Shown here piece by piece: positions 1 to 9,224 of a DNA stretch of 64,000 nucleotides. The notes under the pieces are model-generated. The model did not search any database. It worked only from the letters and a program-made list of their open reading frames with translations, and was not told the origin of the DNA. This stretch comes from Frateuria aurantia DSM 6220 (GTDB lineage Bacteria; Pseudomonadota; Gammaproteobacteria; Xanthomonadales; Rhodanobacteraceae). Each line of letters starts with the position of its first letter. The stretch's first letter is position 1. Location: contig NC_017033.1 in the NCBI RefSeq assembly GCF_000242255.2, forward strand, positions 2,677,110 to 2,741,109, read 5' to 3'. The position numbers and the translations under genes were made by a program.

Positions 1-42
1 GACCAGACCGACATAACCGGTTCCAAAAATCGTGACATTCAT
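1..42 (-). CDS. ugd: UDP-glucose 6-dehydrogenase, N-terminal fragment cut by window edge
   Basis: Only the first 14 codons are inside the window, reading leftwards from an ATG at 42. They translate as MNVTIFGTGYVGLV, the opening beta strand and Gly-rich turn (GTGYVG) of the Rossmann NAD-binding domain of UDP-glucose/GDP-mannose dehydrogenases. By family knowledge these enzymes oxidise UDP-glucose to UDP-glucuronate in the cytoplasm for polysaccharide or lipid A modification. The fragment is too short to separate UDP-glucose from GDP-mannose or UDP-ManNAc dehydrogenase, although the GYVGLV spelling is the commonest in Ugd. The gap from 43 to 128 should contain its promoter. Confidence 0.75.
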   Translation of the reverse strand, partial: MNVTIFGTGYVGLV

Positions 43-128
43 CGAACAGCCGAAATCGAACGCAGGGGCCCGTACTCTAGCATCTGGCCACGACGAGGCA
101 AGCCGCGGCCGCAGAAGCCGCAGTCAGC

Positions 129-797
129 TCAGCTGTTGTCGCCCAGACTGTTGGCGATCGCCTCGGGCCGCTTGGCCCCGGCAAAATGATTCGACCAGTA
201 GCTCTGGTCCAGATTGCTGACCTCCACGGTCTTGCCCGTGGTCGGCGAATGAATGAACAGACCGTTGTCCAGATAGATCCCGACATGGGAGATCCGGCCA
301 TGCATGCCTGCCGTGCGGAAGAACACCAGATCACCCGGCTGCATCTCGCCGCGACGCACCTTCAGCCCTTCCATGTACTGCGAGGCCGAATTGGTGGGCA
401 GGTGCGAACCGATGGCATGCTCGAACACATAGCGGACGAAGCCGCTGCAGTCGAAACCGGTAGACGGGTCATGACCACCGCGGACATAGGGGATATGCCG
501 CAGCTTCAGGGCCAGATTGACCAGGGTACGCCGCAGCTGGTCGTTCTGCGCCAGCATGTCGTCGGCATTCTCTTCACTCGCCTCGGTCGCCGCAGCCGCC
601 GCCGGCACCACATGTCCGGCCAAGGTCATCGCCGGTGCCAGTGCGGCCAGCGGATTCAGCAGCGGGCCGGGAATCACCGTCGTGGCAGCGCCTGACGCCG
701 GAGCTGTGACGGGAGGGGCGGGGGTGGCCGACAAACTCATGGCAGCGGATGCGCCGAAAAAAAGCACGACAGCAGCGGTCAATCGTTTGATTGGCAT
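129..797 (-). CDS. Exported NlpC/P60-family cell-wall hydrolase (C40 peptidase)
   Basis: A 222-residue protein with an N-terminal signal-like segment (residues 1-24), an Ala/Pro-rich linker to about 80, and a C-terminal NlpC/P60 domain. The catalytic Cys is C117 in the motif GFDCSGF. The His is probably H171 in SHVGIYL, and H183 in FIHSP is the likely third residue. NlpC/P60 enzymes are papain-like peptidases that cut peptide cross-links or stems of peptidoglycan, so this one should act in the periplasm. The ATG at 797 gives a proper signal peptide. It is transcribed alone, and the AT-rich stretch around 893-940 is a plausible promoter region. The precise bond cut cannot be read from the sequence. 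Confidence 0.9.
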   Translation of the reverse strand: MPIKRLTAAVVLFFGASAAMSLSATPAPPVTAPASGAATTVIPGPLLNPLAALAPAMTLAGHVVPAAAAATEASEENADDMLAQNDQLRRTLVNLALKLRHIPYVRGGHDPSTGFDCSGFVRYVFEHAIGSHLPTNSASQYMEGLKVRRGEMQPGDLVFFRTAGMHGRISHVGIYLDNGLFIHSPTTGKTVEVSNLDQSYWSNHFAGAKRPEAIANSLGDNS

Positions 798-984
798 GCG
801 AGAAGCCCCGAGGCGTGATGGTTGTAGGCGAGACGGCCTGCAGAGGCGGCTGACTCAAAGGATGTCACCGAAAATAGCAAACGCCGCCCGGGCAAATGTT
901 TTATTAATGTTAAATGCGGCAACAAACTTGAAATAGATGAAAAGGAGTGATAACCGTCACATCCCGGTCTCCCATCTCATCGAC

Positions 985-1701
985 TCAAGCGTGCAGCGGC
1001 GGGCGCGGACCGAACAAGGCGCTGCCTATCCTCACCTCGGTGCTGCCTTCGGCAATCGCCTGCGTGAAATCACCGCTCATCCCCATCGACAGGCGCGGCA
1101 GCGGCTGCCCCAGTTGCTGCTGTGCCTGCTCGCGCGCCTGCCGCAGGGTGGCGAAGCAGCGCCGGATCTCGGCCAGGTCGTCCGTCTGCGTGGCCACCGT
1201 CATCAGTCCCTGCACGCGCAAGGCCGGCAGGCGGCTCAAGCCCCGCAGCAACGTCTCCAGCTGCTCGGCCGGCACGCCGTGTTTCTGTGCCTCGGCGGCG
1301 GTATGCACCTGCACCAGCACATCGATCGAGCGCCGTGCCTGCTGCAGATAGCCATCCATCCGCTGAGCCAGTTCAAGCCGGTCCAGCGACTGCCACTCGC
1401 CGATCAGGGCCGCGGCCTGTCTGGCCTTGTTCGATTGCAGATGACCGATCAAGACCCAGGTCGGCGCCGCCGCACCCAGTACGGCCTGCTTGTCACGGAT
1501 TTCCTGGACCCGGTTTTCGCCGAAACGGGTCCAGCCCAGGGCCTGGCCCGCCGCCACGTGATCGGCGCCGAAGGTCTTGCTGACCGGCAGCAGATCAACC
1601 TCCCGCGGCAACCGGCCTGCGGCATGACAGGCCCGGTCCAGGGCCTGCCGGACGGCAAGCCAACGCTGCTGCAATGCCAGACCCAGCTCGATCTCAGGCA
1701 T
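985..1701 (-). CDS. yggS: YggS/PLPBP-family pyridoxal-phosphate homeostasis protein
   Basis: A 238-residue protein from the ATG at 1701, which overlaps the stop of the upstream peptidase gene by 8 bases; a start 21 bases further upstream is also open. It carries the family signatures: the PLP-binding Lys (about K42) in LLPVSKTFGADHV, FGENRVQEI, and near the C-terminus GMSGDFTQAIAEGSTEVRIG, whose phosphate-binding turn and GSALFG follow. YggS proteins bind PLP on a TIM-barrel fold without a known catalytic reaction and buffer vitamin B6 and amino-acid metabolism. In many relatives yggS lies beside proC. Here proC-yggT is about 10 kb away and yggS is coupled to an M20 peptidase instead. Confidence 0.95.
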   Translation of the reverse strand: MPEIELGLALQQRWLAVRQALDRACHAAGRLPREVDLLPVSKTFGADHVAAGQALGWTRFGENRVQEIRDKQAVLGAAAPTWVLIGHLQSNKARQAAALIGEWQSLDRLELAQRMDGYLQQARRSIDVLVQVHTAAEAQKHGVPAEQLETLLRGLSRLPALRVQGLMTVATQTDDLAEIRRCFATLRQAREQAQQQLGQPLPRLSMGMSGDFTQAIAEGSTEVRIGSALFGPRPPLHA

Positions 1702-3121
1702 CGGCGTGACCCTGCCGGCCATGCCTGGCGATCACATCGGCCACGACCATGGTCAGCTTCTTGCCGGTGGGGATATGCAGAAACTCGTTCGGACCATGTG
1801 CATTGGAGTGGGGTCCCAGCACGCCGGTGATCAGAAACTGGGCCTGCGGAAATTTCTCGCCCAGCATGCCCATAAAGGGAATGCTGCCGCCCTCACCCTG
1901 ATACATTGCCGGCGCATTGAAATAAGCCAGCGAAGCCTCGTCCACTGCCGCCTCCAGCCACGGCGACAAGGCCGGCGCATGCCAGCCGCTGCCATCCTTC
2001 TCCAGCTCGAAATGGACCTTGGCGCCATAGGGCGGATCACGTTCCAGCTCGGCCTTGATCCAGTCCCCGGCCTCGCTCGCATCCAGGGTCGGCGGCAGCC
2101 GCAGACTCAGCTTCAAGGCCGTTTTAGGCCGCAGCACATTGCCGGCCAGTTCCAGTGACGGAAGGCCGTCGACGCCGGTAATCGACAGCTGGGGGCGCCA
2201 GGTCCGGTTCAGGACCAGCTCGGCCAGGTCCTCAGTCACCGGAGTCAAACCCTCGACCCGCGGAAACTTGTCGTAGACCTCGCTGCCCAGCACTTCGGCC
2301 ACGCGGCGGGCCTGCTGCCGGCGCTGCTCGGGAATCTCCACCTGCAGCACTTCGGGCTTGATGGTGCCGGTGGAAGCATCTTCCAGTCTCGACAGCAGTT
2401 CGCGGACAATGCGGAAGCTGGAAGGCACGATGCCCGAGGCATCGCCCGAATGCACGCCTTCGGTCAGCACCTCGACCTGCAGGCTGCCGCCGACCAGACC
2501 GCGCAAGGAAGTGGTCAGCCACAGCTGATCGTAGTTGCCGCAACCCGAGTCCAGACAGACCACCAGCGACGGATGGCCGATGCGTGCCGCCAGATGATCC
2601 ACATAGAAGGGCAGATCATAGCTGCCCGATTCTTCACAAGCCTCGATCAGGATCACGCAACGGGCATGCGCCACGCCTTGCTCGCGCAAGGCCAGCAGCG
2701 CAGCCAGCGAGCCGAAGATCGCGTAGCCGTCGTCCGCGCCACCGCGACCGTACAGCTTGTCACCTCGCAATACCGGGGCCCATGGCCCCAGCCCCTCGCT
2801 CCAGCCCGACATTTCCGGCTGTTTGTCGAGATGGCCGTAGAGCAGCACGGTATCGTCCGTCTGGCCGGGCACTTCGATATAGATCAGCGGCGTGCGGCCT
2901 TCCAGTTCGATCACTTCCAGACGGGCTTCCGGCCACGCCGCCAGCTTGCCCCGCGCCCAGCCGGCCAGCTGCTGCACGGCCCGGTCCATGTGCCCATGGG
3001 CTTTCCAGTCGCGATCAAACATCGGCGAACGGTTGGGAATCCGGATGTAGTCCATCAGCTGGGGCACGATTTCGGCGTCCCACAACTGGGTGATTGATTG
3101 CGACAGACGTGTCCGGTCCAT
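1694..3121 (-). CDS. M20-family metallodipeptidase
   Basis: A 475-residue protein. The chosen ATG at 3121 has GGAG and AAGG just upstream; an ATG at 3136 would add five residues but has no Shine-Dalgarno sequence. The M20 metal-site blocks appear in order: LLYGHLDKQPE (H about 97), GRGGADDGYAIFG (D130/D131), EACEESGSYDLP (E163/E164), CLDSGCGNYD (about 195) and a terminal His in NEFLHIP. A dimerisation domain sits between about 205 and 350. The family hydrolyses dipeptides with two Zn ions in the cytoplasm, and no signal peptide is present. It forms a two-gene operon with yggS (8-base overlap). Substrate specificity (carnosine-like or general dipeptides) cannot be decided. Confidence 0.92.
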   Translation of the reverse strand: MDRTRLSQSITQLWDAEIVPQLMDYIRIPNRSPMFDRDWKAHGHMDRAVQQLAGWARGKLAAWPEARLEVIELEGRTPLIYIEVPGQTDDTVLLYGHLDKQPEMSGWSEGLGPWAPVLRGDKLYGRGGADDGYAIFGSLAALLALREQGVAHARCVILIEACEESGSYDLPFYVDHLAARIGHPSLVVCLDSGCGNYDQLWLTTSLRGLVGGSLQVEVLTEGVHSGDASGIVPSSFRIVRELLSRLEDASTGTIKPEVLQVEIPEQRRQQARRVAEVLGSEVYDKFPRVEGLTPVTEDLAELVLNRTWRPQLSITGVDGLPSLELAGNVLRPKTALKLSLRLPPTLDASEAGDWIKAELERDPPYGAKVHFELEKDGSGWHAPALSPWLEAAVDEASLAYFNAPAMYQGEGGSIPFMGMLGEKFPQAQFLITGVLGPHSNAHGPNEFLHIPTGKKLTMVVADVIARHGRQGHADA

Positions 3122-3322
3122 AAGCCTTGGCTCCATTCAACGGCATGGGAAAGCCTTCAAGAATACACCCGCCACTTGGGCCAGGGGCAGTCTCCGTCGC
3201 AACCTCAGCCTGCGCTGACAGACAAACCCGGCCTTCCCCCAAGCCCCGATCAGGCCATGCCCGACATCGACAGCCTGCCCAGCGGGTGATGCTGAAACCC
3301 ACTTTCCGTTGCGGAGCAGATC

Positions 3323-3706
3323 ATGAACCACCGTCCCCTGTTGCGGCTGCTGTCCCTGATGCTGACCGTACTGCTGACCATGCCGTTGCTGGCGGCTTCC
3401 CCCGTCAACATCAATACCGCCGATGCCGCCACCCTGGTCGAAGGCCTGCAAGGCATCGGCCGGGCCAAGGCAGAGGCCATCGTGGCCTGGCGGCAGGCGC
3501 ATGGGCCCTTCAAATCCCTGGATGAACTGGAACAGGTCAAGGGCATCGGCCCCTCCATTCTGCAGCGCAACCGCGATGCCATCGCCTTCGGAGCCGCAAA
3601 GGCCAAGCCCTCAGGCAAATCCCCGGCGACCGTCAGGCCCCGTCCCGGCAAAGCCGGCAAGGCATCGACCGACCGTAGCCCAAGGCCGACTCCGGCCGGC
3701 GGATAA
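3323..3706 (+). CDS. ComEA-like helix-hairpin-helix DNA-binding protein, exported
   Basis: A 127-residue protein with a signal peptide (1-25, ending LLAASP), then a tandem helix-hairpin-helix domain at about 28-88. The domain opens with VNINTADAATLVEGLQGIG, the classic ComEA start, and contains GIGRAKAEAIV and KGIGPSILQRN. The tail (90-127) is basic, rich in Lys, Pro and Gly. In naturally competent bacteria, periplasmic ComEA binds incoming DNA and pulls it in by a ratchet. Type IV pilus retraction ATPases lie about 6 kb downstream, consistent with but not proof of DNA uptake. The gene stands alone between a divergent peptidase and a SET-domain gene. Confidence 0.85.
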   Translation: MNHRPLLRLLSLMLTVLLTMPLLAASPVNINTADAATLVEGLQGIGRAKAEAIVAWRQAHGPFKSLDELEQVKGIGPSILQRNRDAIAFGAAKAKPSGKSPATVRPRPGKAGKASTDRSPRPTPAGG

Positions 3707-3884
3707 ATGCCATACCGGGCCATCACTCCGGGCCGCCATGGCGGCGATGCGCCAGCAAGGCCATGCCCAATCATCCCGGCCCAGTCATTCCAAGGCGAGC
3801 GGCGATGACTGTACGAGTCGCCCCTGCACGCCGAGGCCACTGATCGCTACACTGCCCATTCCTGATCGCCCGCCGGCCCTGCGC

Positions 3885-4361
3885 ATGATATTGCCAAGTT
3901 ACAAGATCGCCCCCTCCTTGCTGCCGGGTGCAGGTCTGGGCCTGTTTTTGACGGAACCGGTATCCGCCGGCCGGATCATCACCGCGCCTGATGCCATTGA
4001 CCGGACCTGGACCGGGCGGCAACTGGCAGAGCAGCCGGAGCTGGCCGGGCTCCAGCACACAAGCGCCCGCTGGTTCGAAGACCGCTACACGGTGTCGCCG
4101 GACTGGCCGGACGAATGCTATCTGAACCACAGTTTCGAACCGACCGGGCTCTGGCATCTGGGCTTCGTGTTCGCCATGGACGAACTGCCCACCGGCTGCG
4201 AGATCACCATCGATTACCGGCACCTGCTGCCGCCCGGCATCAGCGAGGATTTCACCGATGCCCTCACCGGCCAGACCATCACCGGCTGGACCTGGGCCGA
4301 CAGCCTGCGCATCAGCACCGAGGCCCTGGCCGCACTGCTGTCCGGCGCCGGCCGGACCTGA
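3885..4361 (+). CDS. Bacterial SET-domain protein (putative protein lysine methyltransferase)
   Basis: A 158-residue protein from the ATG at 3885; the frame is open upstream, but that extension does not look like protein. The first 35 residues hold the SET N-lobe (LLPGAGLGLFLTEPVSAGRII). Residues 79-84 give YLNHSF, matching the SAM-binding NHS core, and 107-111 give ITIDY, matching the catalytic-Tyr strand (E-x-T-x-D-Y). Stand-alone SET proteins transfer a methyl group from SAM to protein lysines; bacterial targets are mostly unknown. No pre-SET or post-SET Cys cluster is visible, and the protein is short even for the family. A TACACT -10-like hexamer lies about 40 bases upstream. Confidence 0.85.
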   Translation: MILPSYKIAPSLLPGAGLGLFLTEPVSAGRIITAPDAIDRTWTGRQLAEQPELAGLQHTSARWFEDRYTVSPDWPDECYLNHSFEPTGLWHLGFVFAMDELPTGCEITIDYRHLLPPGISEDFTDALTGQTITGWTWADSLRISTEALAALLSGAGRT

Positions 4362-4431
4362 TTCCGCAGAACGGATCATTCACCGCCATACGCAAAGGTA
4401 TGGAAGGTTTTTATAATGTCGCCAGCCTCCC

Positions 4432-4896
4432 ATGAGCACCGGCATGAAACCTGCAAATTTCCGTCGCCTGATCAATCTCTGGCCGCCCTATCTGCTGAAC
4501 AGCATCCGGGTGCAATCGATTGCACGGGACTGGTCGGAAGCCAGAGTCGTGCTGCACTTGCGGCCCTGGAACCGGAACATCATGCGGACCCAGTTCGGCG
4601 GCAACCTGTTTGCCATGATCGATCCGATGCCCATGCTGCTGGCCATGCGACAACTGGGAACGCACTACCATGTCTGGGACAAGGCGGCGGAAATCGACTT
4701 TGTCGCTCCGGGGCGAAGTCATGTTCACGCCACCATCCGGATGCCTGCCTGCGCCATGGATGAGATCCGCAGCGCCGCCCAAACCGGCGACAAGGTGCTG
4801 CGCTGGTTCGATATCGACATCTGTCATGCCGATGGCAGCCCCGTGGCGCATGTCCGCAAGCAGCTGTATGTCCGTCTAAAATCGCAACACCGCTGA
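4432..4896 (+). CDS. DUF4442 hotdog-fold protein (thioesterase-like)
   Basis: A 154-residue protein with the DUF4442 pattern: an N-terminal helix (NLWPPYLLNSIRV), a beta strand, then RNIMRTQFGGNLFAMIDPMP around residues 43-62, and a C-terminal strand ending in VRKQLYVRL. DUF4442 proteins have the hotdog fold of acyl-CoA thioesterases and are annotated as putative thioesterases; no substrate is established. A TATAAT hexamer at 4412-4417 would start transcription only about 8 bases before this ATG, so the mRNA may be nearly leaderless, or the in-frame ATG at 4444 may be used. Confidence 0.85.
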   Translation: MSTGMKPANFRRLINLWPPYLLNSIRVQSIARDWSEARVVLHLRPWNRNIMRTQFGGNLFAMIDPMPMLLAMRQLGTHYHVWDKAAEIDFVAPGRSHVHATIRMPACAMDEIRSAAQTGDKVLRWFDIDICHADGSPVAHVRKQLYVRLKSQHR

Positions 4897-5056
4897 GCCA
4901 TGCCAGGCCCTGCAGGCGCAGGCTGAGGGAAAATCGCAGGCATCTCGCCTCCACCACGCTTCGGGTATGCTCGGAGTCGGGGAGCGGTAAACCGGCCTGC
5001 GCGCGGCAAGGCCATGTTTGCCGCCACGTCACTATCTCGATCGGCAGCCTGCATCC

Positions 5057-6904
5057 ATGAGACCAAAGCATCTTCATTGCCAGCTGCGAGGGCTGGCCAT
5101 CCTCGCGTTCGCCTGCCTGAGCCTTCATGCCAGCGAGCCGGATCACTGGATCACACCAGCCGAAGCCAGCCATTTCCAGACCACACCGGACCCTGAGACT
5201 TCGCTGGCCTATCTTCGCCGACTGGCGCAGGCCGCGCCGCAGCGCCTGCAACTGGAAACCATCGGCCGCTCGCCGGAGGGCCGCCCCATGGTTGTCGCCA
5301 TCGCAAGCCGCGACGGCGTCTTTGATCCCGAGACGGCCCGCGCGCGTCATCTGCCGGTGGTCCTGATTCAGGGCGGCATCCACCCGGGCGAGATCGAGGG
5401 TGCCGATGCCGGCCTCATGCTGCTTCGCGACTTCGCCTTGCAAGGCCGGCAGCGCCACCTGGCCGACCATCTGGTGCTGGTCTATCTTCCGGTTTTCAGC
5501 GTGGACGGGCTGGCCAACAGCTCGCCCTGGCACCGGATCAACCAGAACGGCCCTCAAACGCAGGGTTTCCGTGGCCAATCGCAGTATCTCAATCTCAACC
5601 GGGATTACATCAAGGCCGATGCGCCTGAAATGCGCGACTGGCTGCGCCTGTGGAACCATTGGCGGCCTGATGAGTTCGTCGATATCCACACCACCGACGG
5701 CGCCGATTACCCCTATGACCTGACCTGGTATACCGAGGATCCGCACAAGCTGGACCCGGCCGTGGACCAATGGCAGCAGACCCTGATGCACCAGCTGCTT
5801 CCCGCCTATCAGGCCGATGGTCATCTCGCCTCACCCTATCTGGAGTTCAGGGACGGCAGGGATCCCTCGAAGGGCATCGAAAATTTCGGTTCGGGCCCCC
5901 GTTTCTCCACCGGCTACGCCGCGCTGCAGAATCGTCCCGGGCTTCTGGTCGAAACCCATATGCTCAAACCTTACGGCGTCCGGGTCAAAGCGGTATATGA
6001 CCTGGTGGCAGAGTTGCTGGGCCAGATCAACCGCCATCCGGAGGCCCTGCTTGCCGCCACGACTCGGGCCGATGCCGACACCGTGGCGACAAGCGATCAG
6101 ACTGACCACCCGATCCCCCTGACCTTCAAGCTGGACCCGGTGCCGACCCGTCACGAATTTCGTGCCTATGCCTGGACCTTGAGCGCAAGCGCGATTTCAG
6201 GCCAATCGTGGATCCACTATGACCGCTCACGACAACGGACGCTGTCGATCCCCGACTGGAACCGGCTGCTGCCGGATATCAGCGTCACGGAGCCAGCAGC
6301 CTATGTGATTCCCGCCCCCTGGACCGTCATCATCGACCGGATCAAGGCCCACGGCCTCCGCTACCAAAAGCTGCCGCAAGCGACCACCCTCACCGCGCAG
6401 AGCTATCAGCTCAGTGATCCGGTCTGGGCCAGCCATCCTTTTGAAGGCCATTTGATGCTGACCCGGTTTGCCCAATCCCGGCAACCACGTACCGTCCGGC
6501 TGCCGCCCGGCTCGATCGTGGTCCCCATGAACCAGCGGGCCGCACGGGTGGCCATGGCCCTGCTGGAGCCTCAGGCGCCCGACTCCCTGCTGCACTGGGG
6601 GTATCTGAACGCGATTTTCGAAGCCAAGGAATATGGCGAGCCACGGGTGCTTGAACAGCTGGCCCAGGACATGCTGATCAAGGATCCCGACATGAAAGCC
6701 GCCTTCGATCACAAGCTGGCCAGCGACCCGGCCTTTGCCGCCGATCCGCAGGCCCGACTGCAGTACTTTTTCGACCGATCCCCCTGGCATGCGGCCCAAG
6801 GCGTGGGCGCCTATCCGGTGTTGCGGCTGGATGCCGCCGAGCTGGCCCGACTGCAAGCCCAGCCCCAACCCGCCACAGAGCCACGGTCGTCCGGCCACAC
6901 CTGA
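5057..6904 (+). CDS. Exported M14-family zinc metallocarboxypeptidase
   Basis: A 615-residue protein from the ATG at 5057, which gives a clean signal peptide (residues 1-26, ending LSLHASEP); an in-frame start 39 bases earlier would spoil it. The M14 zinc site is present: H109 and E112 in GGIHPGEIEG, and H211 in FVDIHTTDG. The likely catalytic Glu is E299 in LLVETHML. The carboxypeptidase domain covers roughly 45-330, followed by about 280 residues of extra C-terminal domain. M14 enzymes remove C-terminal residues from peptides; the export signal and large size suggest periplasmic or extracellular peptide degradation. The exported M13 peptidase follows on the same strand. Confidence 0.9.
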   Translation: MRPKHLHCQLRGLAILAFACLSLHASEPDHWITPAEASHFQTTPDPETSLAYLRRLAQAAPQRLQLETIGRSPEGRPMVVAIASRDGVFDPETARARHLPVVLIQGGIHPGEIEGADAGLMLLRDFALQGRQRHLADHLVLVYLPVFSVDGLANSSPWHRINQNGPQTQGFRGQSQYLNLNRDYIKADAPEMRDWLRLWNHWRPDEFVDIHTTDGADYPYDLTWYTEDPHKLDPAVDQWQQTLMHQLLPAYQADGHLASPYLEFRDGRDPSKGIENFGSGPRFSTGYAALQNRPGLLVETHMLKPYGVRVKAVYDLVAELLGQINRHPEALLAATTRADADTVATSDQTDHPIPLTFKLDPVPTRHEFRAYAWTLSASAISGQSWIHYDRSRQRTLSIPDWNRLLPDISVTEPAAYVIPAPWTVIIDRIKAHGLRYQKLPQATTLTAQSYQLSDPVWASHPFEGHLMLTRFAQSRQPRTVRLPPGSIVVPMNQRAARVAMALLEPQAPDSLLHWGYLNAIFEAKEYGEPRVLEQLAQDMLIKDPDMKAAFDHKLASDPAFAADPQARLQYFFDRSPWHAAQGVGAYPVLRLDAAELARLQAQPQPATEPRSSGHT

Positions 6905-7008
6905 CTTTTGCCACTGTACAAAGTTCCGGCCCCTTCTTTAGTCTTGAACTACAGTCACCCGTTTCATACCCCTGTGCCAGTCACAGGTCTTTTCCATTGA
7001 GGGATGTC

Positions 7009-9162
7009 ATGACCAAAACGTATTTGAAGCCGCTGACTCTGGCCGTCAGTGCCTGCCTCGCCCTGTCGGCATGCAGCCAGCCGGATTCGAACGACCATCA
7101 GGCTCCGGTGGCCAGTGGCAGTGTCGCCGGCGCCCGCAGCGCGGCCGCACCGGTCAGCTCCAGCGCGGTACCGGCAACGGCAACCAGCAGTGCCTCGGTC
7201 TTCAATATCCAGGACCTGGACACGAGTGCGAACGCCTGCAGCGACTTCAATACCTTTGTCAACGCCAAGTGGGTCGCCGCCAACCCGATTCCGGCCGACC
7301 GCAGCCGCTGGGGCGCCTTCGACCAGCTGGCCGAAAATGCCCTCAACACTCAGCACGATATTCTGAATGACGCCGCCAAGAATGCCGGACAGGCCAAGAG
7401 CGGGTCGATCGAACAGAAGCTGGGCTGGCTGTATCAGGCCGGCATGGACGAGTCCGCCATCGACAAGGCCGGGTTCGATCCCATCAAACCGCAGCTGGCC
7501 AAGATCGCTGCCCTCAAGGACAGCAAGGAACTGGTCGACTGGCTGGATGACAGCTATGCCAATGGCGACGGTTATGTTTTCAGCTTCGGCTCGGGCACCG
7601 ATTTCAAGGATGCGCGCAAGACCATCGCCTTCGCCTTCCAGGACGGTCTGGGCCTGCCGACCAATCAGTATTACACCGATCCCAAGCATGCCGACGAGCG
7701 CAAGGCCTACCAGGCCTACGTCGCCAAGACCCTGGAACTGACCGGCGTGCCGGCCGCCCAGGCGGCCAAGCAGGCCGAACAGGTGCTGGCACTGGAAACC
7801 GCGCTGGCCAAGGTCTCGCTGTCGCCGGAACAGATGCGTGACCTGGACAACGAATACCATTTCGTCAGCTTCAAGCAGGCCGATGCGATCACCCCGCACT
7901 TCAGCTGGGAGAAATTCTTTGCCGCCCAGGGTGTCGCCCAGGGCGAAGGCTTCTCGCTGTCGCAGCCCAAGTTCTTCGCCGGCTTCGATCACCTGCTGAC
8001 CACCACCCCGATCGATGCCTGGAAGGCCTATCTGAGCTTCCATACCATCGACAGTGCTTCGCCTTATCTGGCCAAGAACTTCCAGGACAACCGTTTCGAT
8101 TTCTACGGCAAGACCCTGTCGGGGCAGCCCCAGCAGCAAGATCGCTGGAAGCGCGTGGTGCATGCCGTCAACGGCGCCATGGGCGAAGCCCTGGGCCAGC
8201 TGTTCGTGGCCCGCACCTTCACCCCCGAAGCCAAGCAGCGTGCCGAAGATCTGGTCAACAATGTCCGCGATGCCCTGAAGAACCGCATCGAGAACCTGGA
8301 CTGGATGACGCCGGAAACCAAGGCCAAGGCCATCGACAAGTGGAACAAGTTCCTGCCCAAGATCGGCTATCCCGATCACTGGCGTGACTGGTCCGGCCTG
8401 GCGATCAAGCCGGGTGACTTCTACGGCGACATCGAGGCGGCCGGCAAGTTCAACTACCAGCATGATCTGGCCAAGATCGGCAAGCCGACCGATCGCTCGG
8501 ACTGGATGATGACGCCGCAGACCGTCAATGCCTACTACGATCCCAGCACCAATACCATCAACTTCCCGGCCGCCATCCTGCAGCCGCCCTTCTTCTATGC
8601 CAAGGGCGACGACGCGATCAACTACGGCGGTATCGGTGCGGTCATCGGTCACGAATCCAGCCATGGCTTCGACGACCAGGGCAGCCAGTTCGATGGCGAA
8701 GGCAACCGTGCCAACTGGTGGAGCAAGGCCGATGCCACCCAGTTCAAGGCCCGTACCGCCAAGCTGGTCCAGCAGTTCGACGCTTACACGCCGATCAAGG
8801 ACAAGCCGGACCTGCACGTCAACGGCAATCTGACCCTGGGCGAGAACATCGCCGATCTGGGCGGTCTGAATGTCGCTTATGACGCCTTGCAGACGGCCCT
8901 GAAGAAGAACCCGAAGGAAGCCGACACCAAGATCGACGGCTATACCGAAGACCAGCGTTTCTTCCTGAACTGGGCTCGCGTGTGGCGTGGCAATGTCCGC
9001 GAGAAGCAGGCCATCCTGTATCTCAATGTCGATCCGCATGCTCCGGCTGCGCTGCGTGCGATCGCGGCCCCGTCGAACATGCCTGCCTTTGCACAGGCCT
9101 TCCAGTGCAAGGCCGGCGACGCGATGGTCCGTGGCCAGGACAAGCAGGTCAAGATCTGGTAA
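7009..9162 (+). CDS. M13-family (neprilysin-like) zinc metallopeptidase lipoprotein
   Basis: A 717-residue protein. The ATG at 7009 is preceded by GAGGGA; a TTG at 6997 is also in frame. The N-terminus is a lipoprotein signal peptide with lipobox LSAC (C22). M13 signatures are clear: NAYYDPSTNTINFPAAILQ, the zinc motif HESSH (H548, E549, H552), FDDQGSQFDGEGN after it, and the third ligand near E612 in GENIADLGGL. These peptidases cleave oligopeptides N-terminal to hydrophobic residues; this one should be membrane-anchored facing the periplasm or outside. A strong terminator hairpin follows the stop, so it is probably monocistronic. Confidence 0.95.
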   Translation: MTKTYLKPLTLAVSACLALSACSQPDSNDHQAPVASGSVAGARSAAAPVSSSAVPATATSSASVFNIQDLDTSANACSDFNTFVNAKWVAANPIPADRSRWGAFDQLAENALNTQHDILNDAAKNAGQAKSGSIEQKLGWLYQAGMDESAIDKAGFDPIKPQLAKIAALKDSKELVDWLDDSYANGDGYVFSFGSGTDFKDARKTIAFAFQDGLGLPTNQYYTDPKHADERKAYQAYVAKTLELTGVPAAQAAKQAEQVLALETALAKVSLSPEQMRDLDNEYHFVSFKQADAITPHFSWEKFFAAQGVAQGEGFSLSQPKFFAGFDHLLTTTPIDAWKAYLSFHTIDSASPYLAKNFQDNRFDFYGKTLSGQPQQQDRWKRVVHAVNGAMGEALGQLFVARTFTPEAKQRAEDLVNNVRDALKNRIENLDWMTPETKAKAIDKWNKFLPKIGYPDHWRDWSGLAIKPGDFYGDIEAAGKFNYQHDLAKIGKPTDRSDWMMTPQTVNAYYDPSTNTINFPAAILQPPFFYAKGDDAINYGGIGAVIGHESSHGFDDQGSQFDGEGNRANWWSKADATQFKARTAKLVQQFDAYTPIKDKPDLHVNGNLTLGENIADLGGLNVAYDALQTALKKNPKEADTKIDGYTEDQRFFLNWARVWRGNVREKQAILYLNVDPHAPAALRAIAAPSNMPAFAQAFQCKAGDAMVRGQDKQVKIW

Positions 9163-9187
9163 GTCCGCTTCCGGAGCCTTGATCCGG

Positions 9188-9224
9188 AAAAAGGCCCGGG
9201 GCGCATCGCGCCCCGGGCCTTTTT
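9188..9224 (+). terminator. Rho-independent terminator after the M13 peptidase
   Basis: A 17-bp inverted repeat with a 3-base loop, AAAAAGGCCCGGGGCGC against its complement, ends in a TTTTT run. The A-run on the left arm means it can also end transcripts arriving from pilU on the minus strand. Confidence 0.9.
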
